From positions 1 to 64,000 of the forward strand of contig NZ_JARZZP010000004.1 in NCBI RefSeq assembly GCF_029948085.1: 64,000 bases of DNA, given 5' to 3'. Below, piece after piece: positions 9,209 to 20,170 of this stretch. The notes under the pieces are model-generated. The model did no database searches. It was not told where the DNA came from and saw only the letters and a program-made list of their open reading frames with translations. The first letter of the stretch is position 1. Each line of letters opens with the position of its first letter. The position numbers and the translations under genes were made by a program. Origin of the DNA: Streptococcus taonis (GTDB lineage Bacteria; Bacillota; Bacilli; Lactobacillales; Streptococcaceae).

Positions 9209-10248
9209 AATACAGTTGATGTCCTTTCTTTAAAGATGAATTTCTTCTGAACTGTCCAAGAAACAGCGAAGAGAAGGATGCCGACGATAACTTTAGCAAT
9301 CAGAAGGTTGATACCAAAGACTGTAAAGAAGAGACGAATCAGTAGCGTGTCTAAGACAAAGAGTCCAACTGCTAGACCAAAGTATCCCATCCCTGTTTTC
9401 ACAAGGCTATCGTCATTTTTAAAGACTAGTTTCTTATTTGTAGAATAGTTGAAAATAGAGCTAGTCACACGAGCGACTCCGTTTGCTAGAAAGATTCGTA
9501 GACTCGTCGGAACTGTCGGTAAAATCAAGATTGCTAGAGCGTAAACGACATAGTCTACAACAAAGCTACTAAGAGATGATAAGGCAAATTTAAAGATATT
9601 TTTATAAATCATGAGCCCATCTTGGATTGGACGGAAGTGTGAAGCCTCATTATCGTTGATATAGACAGTTTCAATAGGTACTTCTAGAATCTCGTATTCT
9701 TTTGTTGCTTCGAGCAACATATTCATTTCATATTCGTAACGTTGGCCTTCAATCTTAAGCATAAACGGTATCAAGTTTGTAGTAAAAGCACGAAGACCTG
9801 TCTGCGTATCTGTTACTCCTACTCCTGTTTGAAGCTTAAAGAGAGCTTTGGTTAAGCTGTTACCAAAACGGCTACGAAGGGGAACTTTTCCAGAAAAGGC
9901 ACGTACACCCAAGATTAGCTTGTTTGGATTTTCGGAAGCTTTATTAGCCGTTCGGAAAATATCCCATACCTTGTGCTGTCCATCCGCATCTGCTGTGACA
10001 ACCGTACCATAAATGTTTTGTTCTTGGATATAAGTAAAGGCTGTTTTTAGAGCCTGCCCTTTACCTTGGTTCACCTGGTGACGAATGACAGTAGCAAATT
10101 GTTTTGCTTTATCAAAGATTTTTTGGCACTCTGATGAACTGCCGTCGTCTATGACTAAGATATGAAAATCACTCTTTTCGTGAATTTTTTCGATGAGTTT
10201 GATAAGTTTATTATCTGGTTGATAAGCTGAAATGACTATGTAGTTCAT
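9205..10248 (-). CDS. Fused GT2 glycosyltransferase and GtrA-like flippase
   Basis: 347 residues with two domains. Residues 1 to about 205 are a GT2 polyprenyl-phosphate glycosyltransferase: N-terminal ISAYQP, VIDDGSSSEC, and the catalytic DADGQHK. From about 220 to 345 a GtrA-like unit has four hydrophobic helices, the type thought to flip the lipid-linked sugar. The pairing implies synthesis and export of a polyprenyl-P-sugar donor. No GT-C enzyme that would transfer the sugar is adjacent. First gene of the three-gene run ending at 7870. Confidence 0.9.
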   Translation of the reverse strand: MNYIVISAYQPDNKLIKLIEKIHEKSDFHILVIDDGSSSECQKIFDKAKQFATVIRHQVNQGKGQALKTAFTYIQEQNIYGTVVTADADGQHKVWDIFRTANKASENPNKLILGVRAFSGKVPLRSRFGNSLTKALFKLQTGVGVTDTQTGLRAFTTNLIPFMLKIEGQRYEYEMNMLLEATKEYEILEVPIETVYINDNEASHFRPIQDGLMIYKNIFKFALSSLSSFVVDYVVYALAILILPTVPTSLRIFLANGVARVTSSIFNYSTNKKLVFKNDDSLVKTGMGYFGLAVGLFVLDTLLIRLFFTVFGINLLIAKVIVGILLFAVSWTVQKKFIFKERTSTVL

Positions 10249-10415
10249 ATCGATACCTCTTTCTTTGATGATGGTATAACTATACAGAACATCGCTTAAA
10301 AATACCTTATATCAGTTTTCTTTAAGAAAAAGTTTAAAAAACTTTAAGCTTAAAAAGTGCTTATCACCTAATGATAAAATTTAGTTTGAATTTTCAGATA
10401 AAAATAAATATACAA
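10249..10415. other. Intergenic region upstream of the glycan operon
   Basis: AT-rich; probably contains the operon promoter. No ORF is supported. Confidence 0.4.
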
Positions 10416-10446
10416 AAATCCTCAAATAGCAACTGTATTTGAGGAT
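10416..10446 (-). terminator. Terminator after the cysteine-cluster gene
   Basis: A perfect 11-bp stem ATCCTCAAATA / TATTTGAGGAT with a 6-base loop, followed on the minus strand by TTTTTGTATATTTATTTTT. Confidence 0.85.
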
Positions 10447-10471
10447 GAATCTTATCATACAATGAGAGTAC

Positions 10472-10969
10472 TTAGTCTATTTTCTCTCTTAATCTTTCTA
10501 CAAAGAGATAGGCTGCTGGACAAGTTAAGGTATTTTTAATAGTAAGATTATTGATTTGGTAAATCTTCTTACGGTCAGTATGTGGAAATTCACGACAAGC
10601 TTTGGGACGGACGTCGTAGATGGAACAAAGATTATCGCCTCCTAAGAAGGGACAAGGCATTGACTTAAAGACTTTATCACCGTCTTCATCTACTTGCAAA
10701 AACTCAGCTTCAAAGGCTGGCAATTTCATTTTAAAGTATTTTGCGATACGTGTGATATCTGCTTCTTTGAAGTCTGGACCAAGACTCTTGCAACAGTTAG
10801 CGCAGGCTGTACAATCAATTTCAGTAAAAACTTCTTGATGGATTTCAAGGGCAATTTTATCCAAATTTTTAGGTGCTTTCTTTTTCAGATTTCCTAAAAA
10901 CTTCCGATGCTCTTTTTGTTTTTGCAAGGCTAGTTGGTGATAATATTCGATATCGATTTCTTTTGACAT
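10472..10969 (-). CDS. YkgJ-family cysteine cluster protein
   Basis: 165 residues. The family motif CTACANCCKS (about residue 56) is followed by PCPFLGGDNLCSIYDVRPKACREFP with three further Cys. These are predicted to bind a metal ion or an Fe-S cluster; biochemical function is not established for the family. It stands alone between a terminator and the 21-bp element at 11018. Confidence 0.9.
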   Translation of the reverse strand: MSKEIDIEYYHQLALQKQKEHRKFLGNLKKKAPKNLDKIALEIHQEVFTEIDCTACANCCKSLGPDFKEADITRIAKYFKMKLPAFEAEFLQVDEDGDKVFKSMPCPFLGGDNLCSIYDVRPKACREFPHTDRKKIYQINNLTIKNTLTCPAAYLFVERLREKID

Positions 10970-11017
10970 AGTTTCTTTCTATTTTTTTAATGTTGATACA
11001 AATATTTTGAGATTTGT

Positions 11018-11038
11018 ACATAAAATAAATTATGTAAA
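11018..11038. repeat. 21-bp palindromic element, copy 3
   Basis: ACATAAAATAAATTATGTAA plus A, 60 bases beyond the stop codon of the 392-residue gene and 49 bases upstream of the cysteine-cluster gene start. Identical to copy 2 except at one base. Confidence 0.6.
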
Positions 11039-11098
11039 ATTACTTTGAGACATAATTTTAACAATAATGAGTCTCTCCATGCAGAACGAAAACTACTG

Positions 11099-12277
11099 CT
11101 ATATTATCATTCTTTCTAAAAAAGGTTTGATGCAGTTGGTTAAAATGCCTTCTATCCAAGATTTTTGAGCGGACGATAGGTTCTCTGCCTTTAAAGACTC
11201 CTTTAAAAAATCGCGTACTTTGTCGGGTGCTATTTCAAACTCAAAAGCCTTCATTTTGTAGAAAAAATCAAATAGATGATTAGAGAGGTATTCTCTTGAA
11301 AATGGGATTTCTCCAGTTTTTCGATATATGGTTAAAAGTCTAGAAAATCGAGCTTTTTCTTCGGGTATATCCTTAAAAAACGAGTTAAGCAACCAGACTT
11401 GCTTTTGTTTTCTTTCAAGAGGGTCTTGACTAGCAATTCGTTGATCCTTTTCAAGTTCTCTTTGGTACTGTTTTGATTTTATAGAACGTTCTGTCCGATT
11501 TTTACCGAAGAGAATCTTTTCCCACTGGCGCTCCTCTAGTGTCAGTGTTTCGCTCAATCCAAAGTAATCCTGATAGGCACGTTCAGCTGGTCCCATTGCT
11601 AGAACCAGGTTATCCGCATATTGTTTAGCAATCTTGTCTCGCTTCTTTCGTTCCTTTTCAGCTTTGATGCGAAGTTCTTGCTCATAGTCAATTTTTTCTT
11701 TTCCCAGTTTAACAAGATAGAGTTGATCGTCAGATTTTCCAAGTAGAAAGGGTTTGATAAATTTCTCAAGGACTTCTTCCATACGAGCTTTCTTCAAAGG
11801 CTCTGCCTTAGTCCAACTTCCACCTTGAAATACCTCCAAAAAGAGGTGATAATCCTTTTCTGGTGAGAATTGATTACCTCGATTTGACTTAAAAGCTCCC
11901 TTTTTCCATAGCCAGTTGATCAGTCGCTCATCAAAATCTGTTTTATTTACTCGAATGACTTCTTTTTTCTGGACTTTTCTGGTCAGATTTTCAAGCTTTC
12001 TGAGAAGTTTTTCCTCCTCTTCTAGCTGTTGATCTAGGCTAATTCTTTGGAAATGGCGAACACAGTCACTCCCAATGGGAAAGAGACGTTTGCCGGTAAC
12101 ACCGTTAAAAAGTTCATAAGCATACTTAATAGCATTGCCACAGACACAATTACTCCGACCGATTCCATTAAAAATCAAGGAAACTTCACTCCATTCTTTG
12201 GTAGCTTGTTCCCAAGTATCGGCTTTAGAGGCCTCTAAAACTGCATCATATAAGTTTTTTCTAACAGGAATGGACAT
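11099..12277 (-). CDS. Uncharacterised protein with CxC zinc-like motif, linked to rexAB
   Basis: 392 residues, very basic and rich in predicted helix, with a coiled-coil-like stretch near 85-105 and charged KAEKERKKRDK near 205. The N-terminal part carries CVCGNAIKYAYELFN and then a GSDCVRHF motif (about residues 44-76), which looks like a three-Cys/one-His metal site. I do not recognise a named family. The start lies 16 bases after the rexA stop, so it is probably co-transcribed with the rexB-rexA nuclease genes and could act on DNA. That last point is inference. Confidence 0.8.
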   Translation of the reverse strand: MSIPVRKNLYDAVLEASKADTWEQATKEWSEVSLIFNGIGRSNCVCGNAIKYAYELFNGVTGKRLFPIGSDCVRHFQRISLDQQLEEEEKLLRKLENLTRKVQKKEVIRVNKTDFDERLINWLWKKGAFKSNRGNQFSPEKDYHLFLEVFQGGSWTKAEPLKKARMEEVLEKFIKPFLLGKSDDQLYLVKLGKEKIDYEQELRIKAEKERKKRDKIAKQYADNLVLAMGPAERAYQDYFGLSETLTLEERQWEKILFGKNRTERSIKSKQYQRELEKDQRIASQDPLERKQKQVWLLNSFFKDIPEEKARFSRLLTIYRKTGEIPFSREYLSNHLFDFFYKMKAFEFEIAPDKVRDFLKESLKAENLSSAQKSWIEGILTNCIKPFLERMII

Positions 12278-12293
12278 GATGCCTCCTTTCTTT

Positions 12294-15200
12294 TTATAGT
12301 TTAACGACTTCTACTTGGTCTTTACCAAGTAGAATCAAATATTTCTCAACTGTTTCTATCTGATAAGAGCGAGATAGAGCCTCTGCATAGAGATCTAATT
12401 GTCCTCGATAGCGTTCAACAAGCTGACTAGCATGCTCATAACGGTCTGTCTTGTAGTCAAAGAGAACAATTTTATCCTCATAAACTAGATAACCATCTAA
12501 AATTCCACGGACAACAAAGTTTTCTTGGCTTTTCTCGTCTCTTTTTAACATTGAGAAAGGTTGTTCTCGATAGAGTTTATCTTGATTTGCAAGAATCTCT
12601 TGACCTAGAGCTGTATCAAAGAAAGACAAAATCTTTACTAGATTGATTTTGGATTTGACATCCGAGCTTACTTGAACTTGCTCTAAAGCCTCTGTTAAAG
12701 TCTCTAAAGTGGGTTTCTTAGCTAGATTAATTCTCTGCATGAGTTCATGGGTAGCACTACCAATCTCAGCACCAGTAACTTTCTTAGTTTTAGAGAAATC
12801 AGGAAGATTGAATTGAACAGTGCTTTCTTTTAGTTGACTTTGACCAGCTACTACTACACCTTCCATATCCATAACTGGTTCATACAACTTCTTAATCTGA
12901 CTTGGAGTTTGTACACTTGGAAGATTGATTGCTGCACGGTGGATTTGGTTATAGACTTCCACTTCTTTCAGCATTTGTAAAGCTTCCTTGATGGCATCAG
13001 ATTGACGGTTGTCTGCTTGGGATTGGTCTTGGAGCTGGCTTTTATTTTCCAATTCTCCGATAGCTTCTTGGGTTAGGTCTTCTTCACCCTCAAAGCGCAC
13101 AGTGAAATGCAAATCCTCCTTAGAAAATGCTTGATAAATGGCCCAAATCCAATCTTGGAAATTAGTAGCGTCTAGTCTAGTTTCTCGAGTCAAAAGACCT
13201 TGCCCATTTGTCGGATATTCTTTGGCTTCTAATTTTTCACGAGATCCTTTTCCAACTAAATATAATTTTTTCTCAGCACGTGTCATGGCTACATAAAGCA
13301 AACGCATGAGTTCAGAATAACTTGCTAACTGAAGTTCTTCTTCGTTTTGCGTATAGGTCAAGCTAGGGATAGATAATTTAATCGTAGATGGAACGTATTC
13401 CTCTTTGGCATCTGTAGCAACTCTAGCAACATACTTGAGACCAAGGCCATTTCTTCGACTTAGGATGACCTCAGACATGGAATCTTGCTTGTTGAATTGC
13501 TGATCAATGTTAAGGATAAAGACATAAGGAAACTCTAGGCCCTTACTTTTATGAATACTCATAAGTTCTACAGCATCCTTAGGTGGTGCCACAGCCACAT
13601 TGGCAAGATCATGCTGGGCTTCCAAGATCTGATCTATCATTCGAATAAAGCGAGATAATCCCTTGAAATTACTCTTTTCAAACTGATCTGCTCTTAGAGC
13701 AAGGGCGTAGAGATTTGCCTGTCTGGCTTGACCATTTGGCAACGCACCGACATAGTCATAGTAAAAGCGGTCGCTGTAGATTTTCCAAATGAGATCATAA
13801 AGTGAGTGCGTTTTGGAATACAAGCGCCATGCCTGGATTGTTTCCATGAAAAAGTTTAGTTTCTTTTGTAATTCAGCTTTGATTAAATCCTTTTGAAGAC
13901 CAATTTTCTTCTGAGCATTGACTAGTTTCTCATAAAAGTTTTCTTGAACCTTATCCTCGGATTTTTGAAGAGCTAGACGAGCTAATTCATCCTCATCAAA
14001 GCTAAACATCGGAGACTTCATTAAAGCCACTAAAGCGAAATCTTGAAGAGGGTTGTGGATGACACGAAGAGTATCCAACAGCACCTGGACTTCTAGGGAT
14101 TGCAAATAGTTTGATTGTGCGCCATCTGTCTTAACTGGAATACCATACTCAGACAAGGCAAGTAGGACCTGGTCATTGCGACTTCTGCTGGCAGTTAAGA
14201 GAGCCATATCCTTGAAAGGGACACCTTTATCATTGTGGAGAAGCAGTATCTCCTTAAGCACCATGCGCATTTCACCAGTTAATTTGTTGCTTGCAAGTTC
14301 CTCCTCATCATCAGAATCGCTATCATCATCCTTATCGTACAAGAGAAGTTCTGCCTTGTTTTCAGGATTTACTTGAATATCAGAATTCCCAAAAACAAGC
14401 TGGTGCATACCATCATAAGAAATCTCTCCAACTTCCTCGTCCATAAGATGTTTAAAGACATCATTAGTAGCATCTAGAACTTCTGAACTGCTCCGGAAAT
14501 TTTCCTTAAGCAGAATTAGCTGACCTTCTTCACTTTCCTGAGTAAATCTATGAAATTTTTCGTTGAAGATTTGGGGATCTGCCTGTCTAAAACGATAAAT
14601 AGACTGCTTAATATCTCCTACCATAAAACGGTTATGCCCGTTAGAGAGAAGTTCTAACATTCTTTCCTGGATATGGTTGGTATCTTGGTACTCATCGACC
14701 ATGACTTCGTGGAAGCGTTCCTGGTATTCTCGACGAACCTGAGGGAAGTTTTCCAATATCTCAATGGTGTAATGGCTAATATCCGCAAATTCGAAAGCAT
14801 TCTCTTCGCGTTTTCGTTGTCGATAGGCATCAACAAAATCTCTCATGAAGACTTGGAATGTCTTTGCCAAGTCCCAAGAATCTTGATGATAATCTTCTTG
14901 AAATTTCAATAAAGTGATTTGATCATTTAGTGCAATCAACTTTTCAATTTTTGCTTTTCTCTCTTGGTTGTAGGTTTCTTTCAAGTCTTGCAGTTCGGCC
15001 TTACGACTGGCATTTGTAAGAGCACGACCTCCCTTATCCTTAGAGATACTAACAACTCGGTCTAAAACTTCTTGATATTGATTAAAAGTTGATTCGTTGG
15101 TTAAAGCTCCGATTTCATCTAGAACTTGTTGGACAGATTCTAAATAAGCTGCTTTGCCAAATTCCTTGGCATCATTATCCAAATGATAACGGAAAAAGCT

Positions 15201-15941
15201 TTCTAAATCCCAAAGTCTTTCTTTTATATCCTCTGCAAGGGTTTCTTTAGCAACCGTAAAATCAGCCTTTTCAAAACCTTTTAGGAAAGATTCCTGTAGC
15301 CAAGCCTGAGGATTACTAGTGGATTGCAAAAAGTCATAAATCATATAGACCTGTTTACGCAGTCCACGCGCGTCTTTGCTTCTACCTGCAAAGTTCTTGA
15401 CCAATCGACTAAAATTATCTTTATCCTTGCCTTGGTAGTGATGTTCAAAAACTTGTCGAAAAACCTCATTTTTTAAGAGAAGCTGCTCACTTTCATTCTG
15501 AAGAATGCGAAAATTTGGAGAGAGGTCAAGGAGATAACCATGCTTGGTCAGGAATTTTTGGGTAAAAGAGTCCATGGTCCCAATCGCAGCATTGGGTAAA
15601 TCAGCTAACTGTCTGCCAAGGTGTTTTTTTATTTCCAAATCTTGTGTCTCTTGGATTTGTTGGCTGATTTTCTTTTCCAAGCGTTCTTTTAACTCAGTTG
15701 CTGCCTTGACTGTAAAGGTTGAGATAAAGAGTTGGCGAATTTCTACTCCACGCGCTAGTTGGTCAAGAATTCGTTCAGCCATAACAAAGGTTTTCCCTGA
15801 ACCAGCTGAAGCTGAGACCAGAATATTTTGACCAGAGCTATAAATAGCTTGAATTTGTTCAGCTGTTTTCTTAGGTTTCTTGTTAGACTGAGCTTCTGCT
15901 ACTTGTAAGGCTGCAATCTCTTCTTGGGTTAAAAATTTCAT
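12294..15941 (-). CDS. rexA: ATP-dependent helicase/nuclease subunit A (RexA/AddA)
   Basis: The helicase-nuclease subunit of the RexAB (AddAB-type) double-strand-break repair enzyme that processes ends for RecA loading at Chi. The 1215-residue protein has a UvrD-like Walker [11 protein letters not shown] near residue 41 and Walker [10 protein letters not shown] near 400. [14 protein letters not shown] and [11 protein letters not shown] are later helicase motifs. The C-terminal RecB-type nuclease has GILDGYLV and [10 protein letters not shown]. Length is as expected. Its start overlaps the rexB stop by 4 bases. Confidence 0.97.
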   Translation of the reverse strand: MKFLTQEEIAALQVAEAQSNKKPKKTAEQIQAIYSSGQNILVSASAGSGKTFVMAERILDQLARGVEIRQLFISTFTVKAATELKERLEKKISQQIQETQDLEIKKHLGRQLADLPNAAIGTMDSFTQKFLTKHGYLLDLSPNFRILQNESEQLLLKNEVFRQVFEHHYQGKDKDNFSRLVKNFAGRSKDARGLRKQVYMIYDFLQSTSNPQAWLQESFLKGFEKADFTVAKETLAEDIKERLWDLESFFRYHLDNDAKEFGKAAYLESVQQVLDEIGALTNESTFNQYQEVLDRVVSISKDKGGRALTNASRKAELQDLKETYNQERKAKIEKLIALNDQITLLKFQEDYHQDSWDLAKTFQVFMRDFVDAYRQRKREENAFEFADISHYTIEILENFPQVRREYQERFHEVMVDEYQDTNHIQERMLELLSNGHNRFMVGDIKQSIYRFRQADPQIFNEKFHRFTQESEEGQLILLKENFRSSSEVLDATNDVFKHLMDEEVGEISYDGMHQLVFGNSDIQVNPENKAELLLYDKDDDSDSDDEEELASNKLTGEMRMVLKEILLLHNDKGVPFKDMALLTASRSRNDQVLLALSEYGIPVKTDGAQSNYLQSLEVQVLLDTLRVIHNPLQDFALVALMKSPMFSFDEDELARLALQKSEDKVQENFYEKLVNAQKKIGLQKDLIKAELQKKLNFFMETIQAWRLYSKTHSLYDLIWKIYSDRFYYDYVGALPNGQARQANLYALALRADQFEKSNFKGLSRFIRMIDQILEAQHDLANVAVAPPKDAVELMSIHKSKGLEFPYVFILNIDQQFNKQDSMSEVILSRRNGLGLKYVARVATDAKEEYVPSTIKLSIPSLTYTQNEEELQLASYSELMRLLYVAMTRAEKKLYLVGKGSREKLEAKEYPTNGQGLLTRETRLDATNFQDWIWAIYQAFSKEDLHFTVRFEGEEDLTQEAIGELENKSQLQDQSQADNRQSDAIKEALQMLKEVEVYNQIHRAAINLPSVQTPSQIKKLYEPVMDMEGVVVAGQSQLKESTVQFNLPDFSKTKKVTGAEIGSATHELMQRINLAKKPTLETLTEALEQVQVSSDVKSKINLVKILSFFDTALGQEILANQDKLYREQPFSMLKRDEKSQENFVVRGILDGYLVYEDKIVLFDYKTDRYEHASQLVERYRGQLDLYAEALSRSYQIETVEKYLILLGKDQVEVVKL

Positions 15942-18900
15942 CGCTCCAACTCCTCTCTGATTTTATTAAACCAAGCTTCCTTGGCATTGCTCTTGGCAAC
16001 TTTCTCTAAAAATCTCGCCTGATCTAGATGGTAATTGGCTTCAAAACCTGTAATAGCTTGATATTGTTGAACATATGGTGCAATGCTTCTACCGTTTTCT
16101 GTATAAGGGTTGATCGCAAATTCACCAGATAAAATCTTCTCTGCCGCTTTTTTGTAGAGAAGGGCATTATAGTCTAACAATAACTGGAATTCCTCATCTG
16201 ACAACTGATAAGTCTTATTTTTATTGTAAAACTCTCCAAGTTTTTTTATCTCTTTTTCAAGAAAGAGGCCTTGGTATTTCATAGTCTTATTGGTTTCTGC
16301 TACTGCCTTTGAAAGAGTTTTTGCAGTTTGCAATGACTGAATTGGTTCAGCCATTTCTAGGTACATAGCTCCAAAGAAATCCGTATTCCCTTCTTGCTTG
16401 AGGGCAGCTAGATAGGTTGGTAATTGCGAGTTAAGACCATTATAAAACATAGGGAACTTGAACTGAGTCAAAGAAGACTTATAATCTACAACACCGATAG
16501 CTCCATCTGATTTTAGACGGTCAATTCGGTCAACCTTACCACGGACATAGACATTTCGTCCATTATCTAGCTGAATAAAGGCTTGTTCCTTGCCACCAAA
16601 GACTGCCTCTTCCTGAATCGTTTCAACATCCGCATTATGTCGAAGAATGTGTCCTGTAGCGCGTGCGACATCTAAGAGAACTTCCTTAGTAAATTGAGCC
16701 TCCAAACTCTCCTGATAAATAGCTTGAAACTCACGTTCTTGACTGGTTTCAGAGATAGCTTGTTCTAAACGACGATCAAAGGATTCATCGCTCGGCATTT
16801 TCAATGCCCGCTCAAAGATACGATGCAAGAAATTCCCATGACTTCTTGCATCAGGACGGAGACGCAATTCTTCCTGCAAACCTAGAACATAACGGAGATA
16901 GTAACTGTATTCATTACGGTAAAATTCTGTTAATCCAGAAGTAGATAGATAGAAATCTTGTTCCTGTGGATATAAAGCTTCCAGTGTATCATTAGCTAAG
17001 GCCTTGCTTTTCGGACTTGTTGGTAGGACGGGATTTTCTAAACCTTTGTCTTCCAACTTTTTCCCCATCACACGAACTAAAACCTTGACAAAGGTTAAGT
17101 CTTGGTCGCTTGTCTCACTCTCACCTTGCTGATGATAGGCAACCAGACTAGACAAAAGACTGTGATAAGAACCAATGTCATCTTTCGATAGATTTTTTCG
17201 ATCAATTCTCTTTTCAATCTTGCTAAAACCAAAGTCCTGCAATTCTTTCAGATAAACTGACTCTTTACTCTCGTTTTCATTGAGTAAGCTTGGCGCTGAT
17301 AAGACCAATTGCTTCCTAGCAGAGTTGACCAACGAAAGCATAGTATAGCGATTCTTCTTGAGGTTTTCTTGACTTGCAATCAGTAATTGAGAACCTTCTT
17401 GAGTCATTTGATTCAAGGATTCTCTTTCTTCATCGCTCAACAAACTGGTGTTTTGAACAATTTTGGGCAAATGATCTTGAGTTAAACCAATTGCATAGAT
17501 GTAATCAGCTGTCAAGGGTGCAATCAAATCATAACTCTGAACCAGGACAGTATCGACTGTTGCTGGAATTGTACGATAATTGGACAAGCTCATACCTGAA
17601 TGAAGAAGAGCTAAGAAATCATCCAAATTGACCTGAGAACCTTCAAATACAGTTGCAAATTGCTCCATTACGTGGCAAAATGCTTTCCAGACCTCCTCTT
17701 GTCTTTCTTGCTCTGCTACTTCCATCGTTGCAGATAAGGTTTGTAATTGCTTGGTCAAATAAGCATCTTTCAAAAAGTTGCTCCATCTTGCAAGAAGATT
17801 CTCAGCTTTTTGCTTACGACTAGATAATAAAGTTTCTAGTGGATTTAGAACACGAACACGAAGCTTATTTAATTTTTCTAAATCAAATTTCCCATGATGA
17901 TTTTTTGTGAATTCTTGTTTAAAACTAGAAAGACCATCAATACCTAGATAACGAAGATATTGCTCAAAGCTATCGATTTCCTCTTGACTAAGGTCAGTAT
18001 ACAAGCCAGTGCGTAAGAGATTAATCAAATCTTCTTGACGGAAATTGTATCGTTTCAAACGTCCGATGGATTCTACAAATTGCGTTAATGGATGATGAGC
18101 CATAGACTCACTCTTACCTAGATAAAAAGGAATTTGATATTGATTAAAAATTGTCTGCAGAGACAGTTTATAAGACTCTACATCTCCGAGTAAGATACGA
18201 AAATTCTTATAGCTAAGTTCTGGCTCTTGGTGCAATTTCTGACGAATACTACGAGCAACTAACTCCAACTCTTCTTTTTGGGTCAGACAAGACCAGATTT
18301 GCAAGTCTTTTCTATCTTCGTCATTCACATCTAAACTAATTTCGGAATAATCATAAGCACTTTCGAGTAGTCTTGAGGCTTTGGCGAAGGCATCAAGTTT
18401 CTCATGCTCTCGACATGCATTCTCTGCCTTGGTCTGATATTTAAAGGCCAAATGACGTAGAAACTCAACACTGGCTTGATAGATGTTGCCTTCACTAAAA
18501 GGGCTAGTATAGGCTCTCTTAGACGCATATATACCAATGACAATCTCAACACCCTTACGGTGCAACAAATCCACTAGGTGTTCTTCTTCTGAAGAGAAAC
18601 GGGTAAAACTATCTATGACTAGGGCAATCTGACTAAAATCACTACTTACTTTATTTTCTTCGATAGCATTGATCAGATATGATAATTGACTCCCTTGTGA
18701 AACTTGACCTTGATTCAGATAAGCTGTTACCTTTTCAAAAATCAAGAGTAAATCAGAACGTTTATCAGCGTCAGATAGACTTTCTAAATCCAAAAAGCTC
18801 ATCTTCGCAGTTGTCATTTCATGATAAATCTCAATCAGTTGTTGGATGAATTGCGGATCTTGCTTAATAGCCCCGTAAACACGCAAATCCTTAGCGTCTA

Positions 18901-19189
18901 TCTCAGATAAACATTTATAAAAAACCATACCCAGACCAATATCATCGAGACTTGACTTCGCGGGTATATCGTTTAAAACCAGATAACGAGCCATCTGAGC
19001 GAAGCGCGTGACTGTGATCGCAAAAGAAGCCTGCTGACTCAAGCACTCCAGCACGGCACGTTCCTTTTCAAAAGAAAGAGAGTTAGGAGCTATGTAAAAG
19101 ACTCGTTTGCCTTGGGCAACCAGTCCTTGAGCCTCCTTGGTCAGGATTTCTGTCAAAGAAGTCCGAATATCGGTATAAAGTAGTTTCAT
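15938..19189 (-). CDS. rexB: ATP-dependent nuclease subunit B (RexB)
   Basis: Partner of RexA. The 1083-residue protein starts [13 protein letters not shown] preferred this ATG because GAGG lies just upstream, while the ATG 33 bases earlier lacks a ribosome site. The N-terminal inactivated helicase region is followed by a C-terminal nuclease with [20 protein letters not shown]. The Walker A is degenerate, as usual in the Rex lineage. First gene of the rexB-rexA run. Confidence 0.95.
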   Translation of the reverse strand: MKLLYTDIRTSLTEILTKEAQGLVAQGKRVFYIAPNSLSFEKERAVLECLSQQASFAITVTRFAQMARYLVLNDIPAKSSLDDIGLGMVFYKCLSEIDAKDLRVYGAIKQDPQFIQQLIEIYHEMTTAKMSFLDLESLSDADKRSDLLLIFEKVTAYLNQGQVSQGSQLSYLINAIEENKVSSDFSQIALVIDSFTRFSSEEEHLVDLLHRKGVEIVIGIYASKRAYTSPFSEGNIYQASVEFLRHLAFKYQTKAENACREHEKLDAFAKASRLLESAYDYSEISLDVNDEDRKDLQIWSCLTQKEELELVARSIRQKLHQEPELSYKNFRILLGDVESYKLSLQTIFNQYQIPFYLGKSESMAHHPLTQFVESIGRLKRYNFRQEDLINLLRTGLYTDLSQEEIDSFEQYLRYLGIDGLSSFKQEFTKNHHGKFDLEKLNKLRVRVLNPLETLLSSRKQKAENLLARWSNFLKDAYLTKQLQTLSATMEVAEQERQEEVWKAFCHVMEQFATVFEGSQVNLDDFLALLHSGMSLSNYRTIPATVDTVLVQSYDLIAPLTADYIYAIGLTQDHLPKIVQNTSLLSDEERESLNQMTQEGSQLLIASQENLKKNRYTMLSLVNSARKQLVLSAPSLLNENESKESVYLKELQDFGFSKIEKRIDRKNLSKDDIGSYHSLLSSLVAYHQQGESETSDQDLTFVKVLVRVMGKKLEDKGLENPVLPTSPKSKALANDTLEALYPQEQDFYLSTSGLTEFYRNEYSYYLRYVLGLQEELRLRPDARSHGNFLHRIFERALKMPSDESFDRRLEQAISETSQEREFQAIYQESLEAQFTKEVLLDVARATGHILRHNADVETIQEEAVFGGKEQAFIQLDNGRNVYVRGKVDRIDRLKSDGAIGVVDYKSSLTQFKFPMFYNGLNSQLPTYLAALKQEGNTDFFGAMYLEMAEPIQSLQTAKTLSKAVAETNKTMKYQGLFLEKEIKKLGEFYNKNKTYQLSDEEFQLLLDYNALLYKKAAEKILSGEFAINPYTENGRSIAPYVQQYQAITGFEANYHLDQARFLEKVAKSNAKEAWFNKIREELER

Positions 19190-19319
19190 CTCAGCCTCGT
19201 CTGTTTTTTCATTACCTTTCATTATACCATTTTTTGACTGCTAATCCTATAAATAGAGAGTTCTTAAACTACTGATAAAAAGTAAAATACCGGAAATTTC
19301 CGGCATTGATTGATAAGCA

Positions 19320-19991
19320 CTAGCTTCCTGAAAATACGAGAATCCATAATTCCCAAAATGCTGTAATGTTAATCATGATATGGAGCAAAATAGGATAATA
19401 GAGAGAATGAGTTTTTCGGTAGAGGAATGCATAAATTGCTCCACCACTTGCATAGGTGAAAAAGGCGAGCGGTGTTATACCATCAGCAACATGCACATAG
19501 CCAAAGACACAGGCTGATAGTAAAACATCTCCATACCAAGGTGAATCTTTAAAAAATGTATTCATCAGAACTCCTCGGTAAACCAATTCTTCTGAAATTG
19601 GTCCTAGCAGACAAGTAATAAGCAAAAAATACAGCAACTCTTGTCGCCCTGTCATCTCAATCATTTCATTTAAAGCCATTTGATTGGACGTGGCTGGGGT
19701 TAAAAAGGAAAACACAATACCTGAAAGATGATTGACTCCATAAGCAAGAAGCAAATAAACTGGATATCTCCATTTCCACTTCAACTCAAGAATTTTCCTA
19801 CCTTCGAATACTAGTAAATAAAGAATAGCTATAAAAGTAACGATGAGCTCTAAAAAAGCAAGAATCAAGAAATACTCTCGACTAGCAACTACAAATCTAG
19901 CTGAAAAGTGATTAAAAATCCACCAAAACCAAGTCTTCCTATAAATGATTACCAATAAGGCTAGTAAAATCTGTACTACTCTTTTTTTCAT
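19320..19991 (-). CDS. CPBP-family intramembrane metalloprotease
   Basis: 223 residues with about six hydrophobic helices. The Abi/CPBP motifs are present: EELVYRG (about 136), FGYVHVADG and HIMINITAF. The family is related to CAAX prenyl protease Rce1; bacterial members process or protect against peptides such as bacteriocins. No bacteriocin gene is adjacent, so the substrate is unknown. Monocistronic by spacing. Confidence 0.9.
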   Translation of the reverse strand: MKKRVVQILLALLVIIYRKTWFWWIFNHFSARFVVASREYFLILAFLELIVTFIAILYLLVFEGRKILELKWKWRYPVYLLLAYGVNHLSGIVFSFLTPATSNQMALNEMIEMTGRQELLYFLLITCLLGPISEELVYRGVLMNTFFKDSPWYGDVLLSACVFGYVHVADGITPLAFFTYASGGAIYAFLYRKTHSLYYPILLHIMINITAFWELWILVFSGS

Positions 19992-20135
19992 GCCAAGTCC
20001 TCTGCTTTTTTATCCATTATCAGTATATTGCAAATTTAGTATAGCATATATTTGCCAAAAAGCTTCTTCCAATCATGAATTGTAATTGAAACGTCCTAAA
20101 TTGACATAGTAATCCTTATTTCCACTAAATTATGC

Positions 20136-20141
20136 TATAAT
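20136..20141 (+). promoter_or_regulatory. Extended -10 for the HAD phosphatase
   Basis: TGCTATAAT, a TGN extended -10, 30 bases before the ATG. TTGACA at 20101 is too far away (29 bases) to be its partner. Confidence 0.55.
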
Positions 20142-20170
20142 ATAGACAAAACACGTGAAAAGGAACTACT

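Noticed and set aside
20101..20141. TTGACA paired with TATAAT before the HAD gene
   Set aside because: The 29-base spacer is too long; the extended -10 alone is the better reading.
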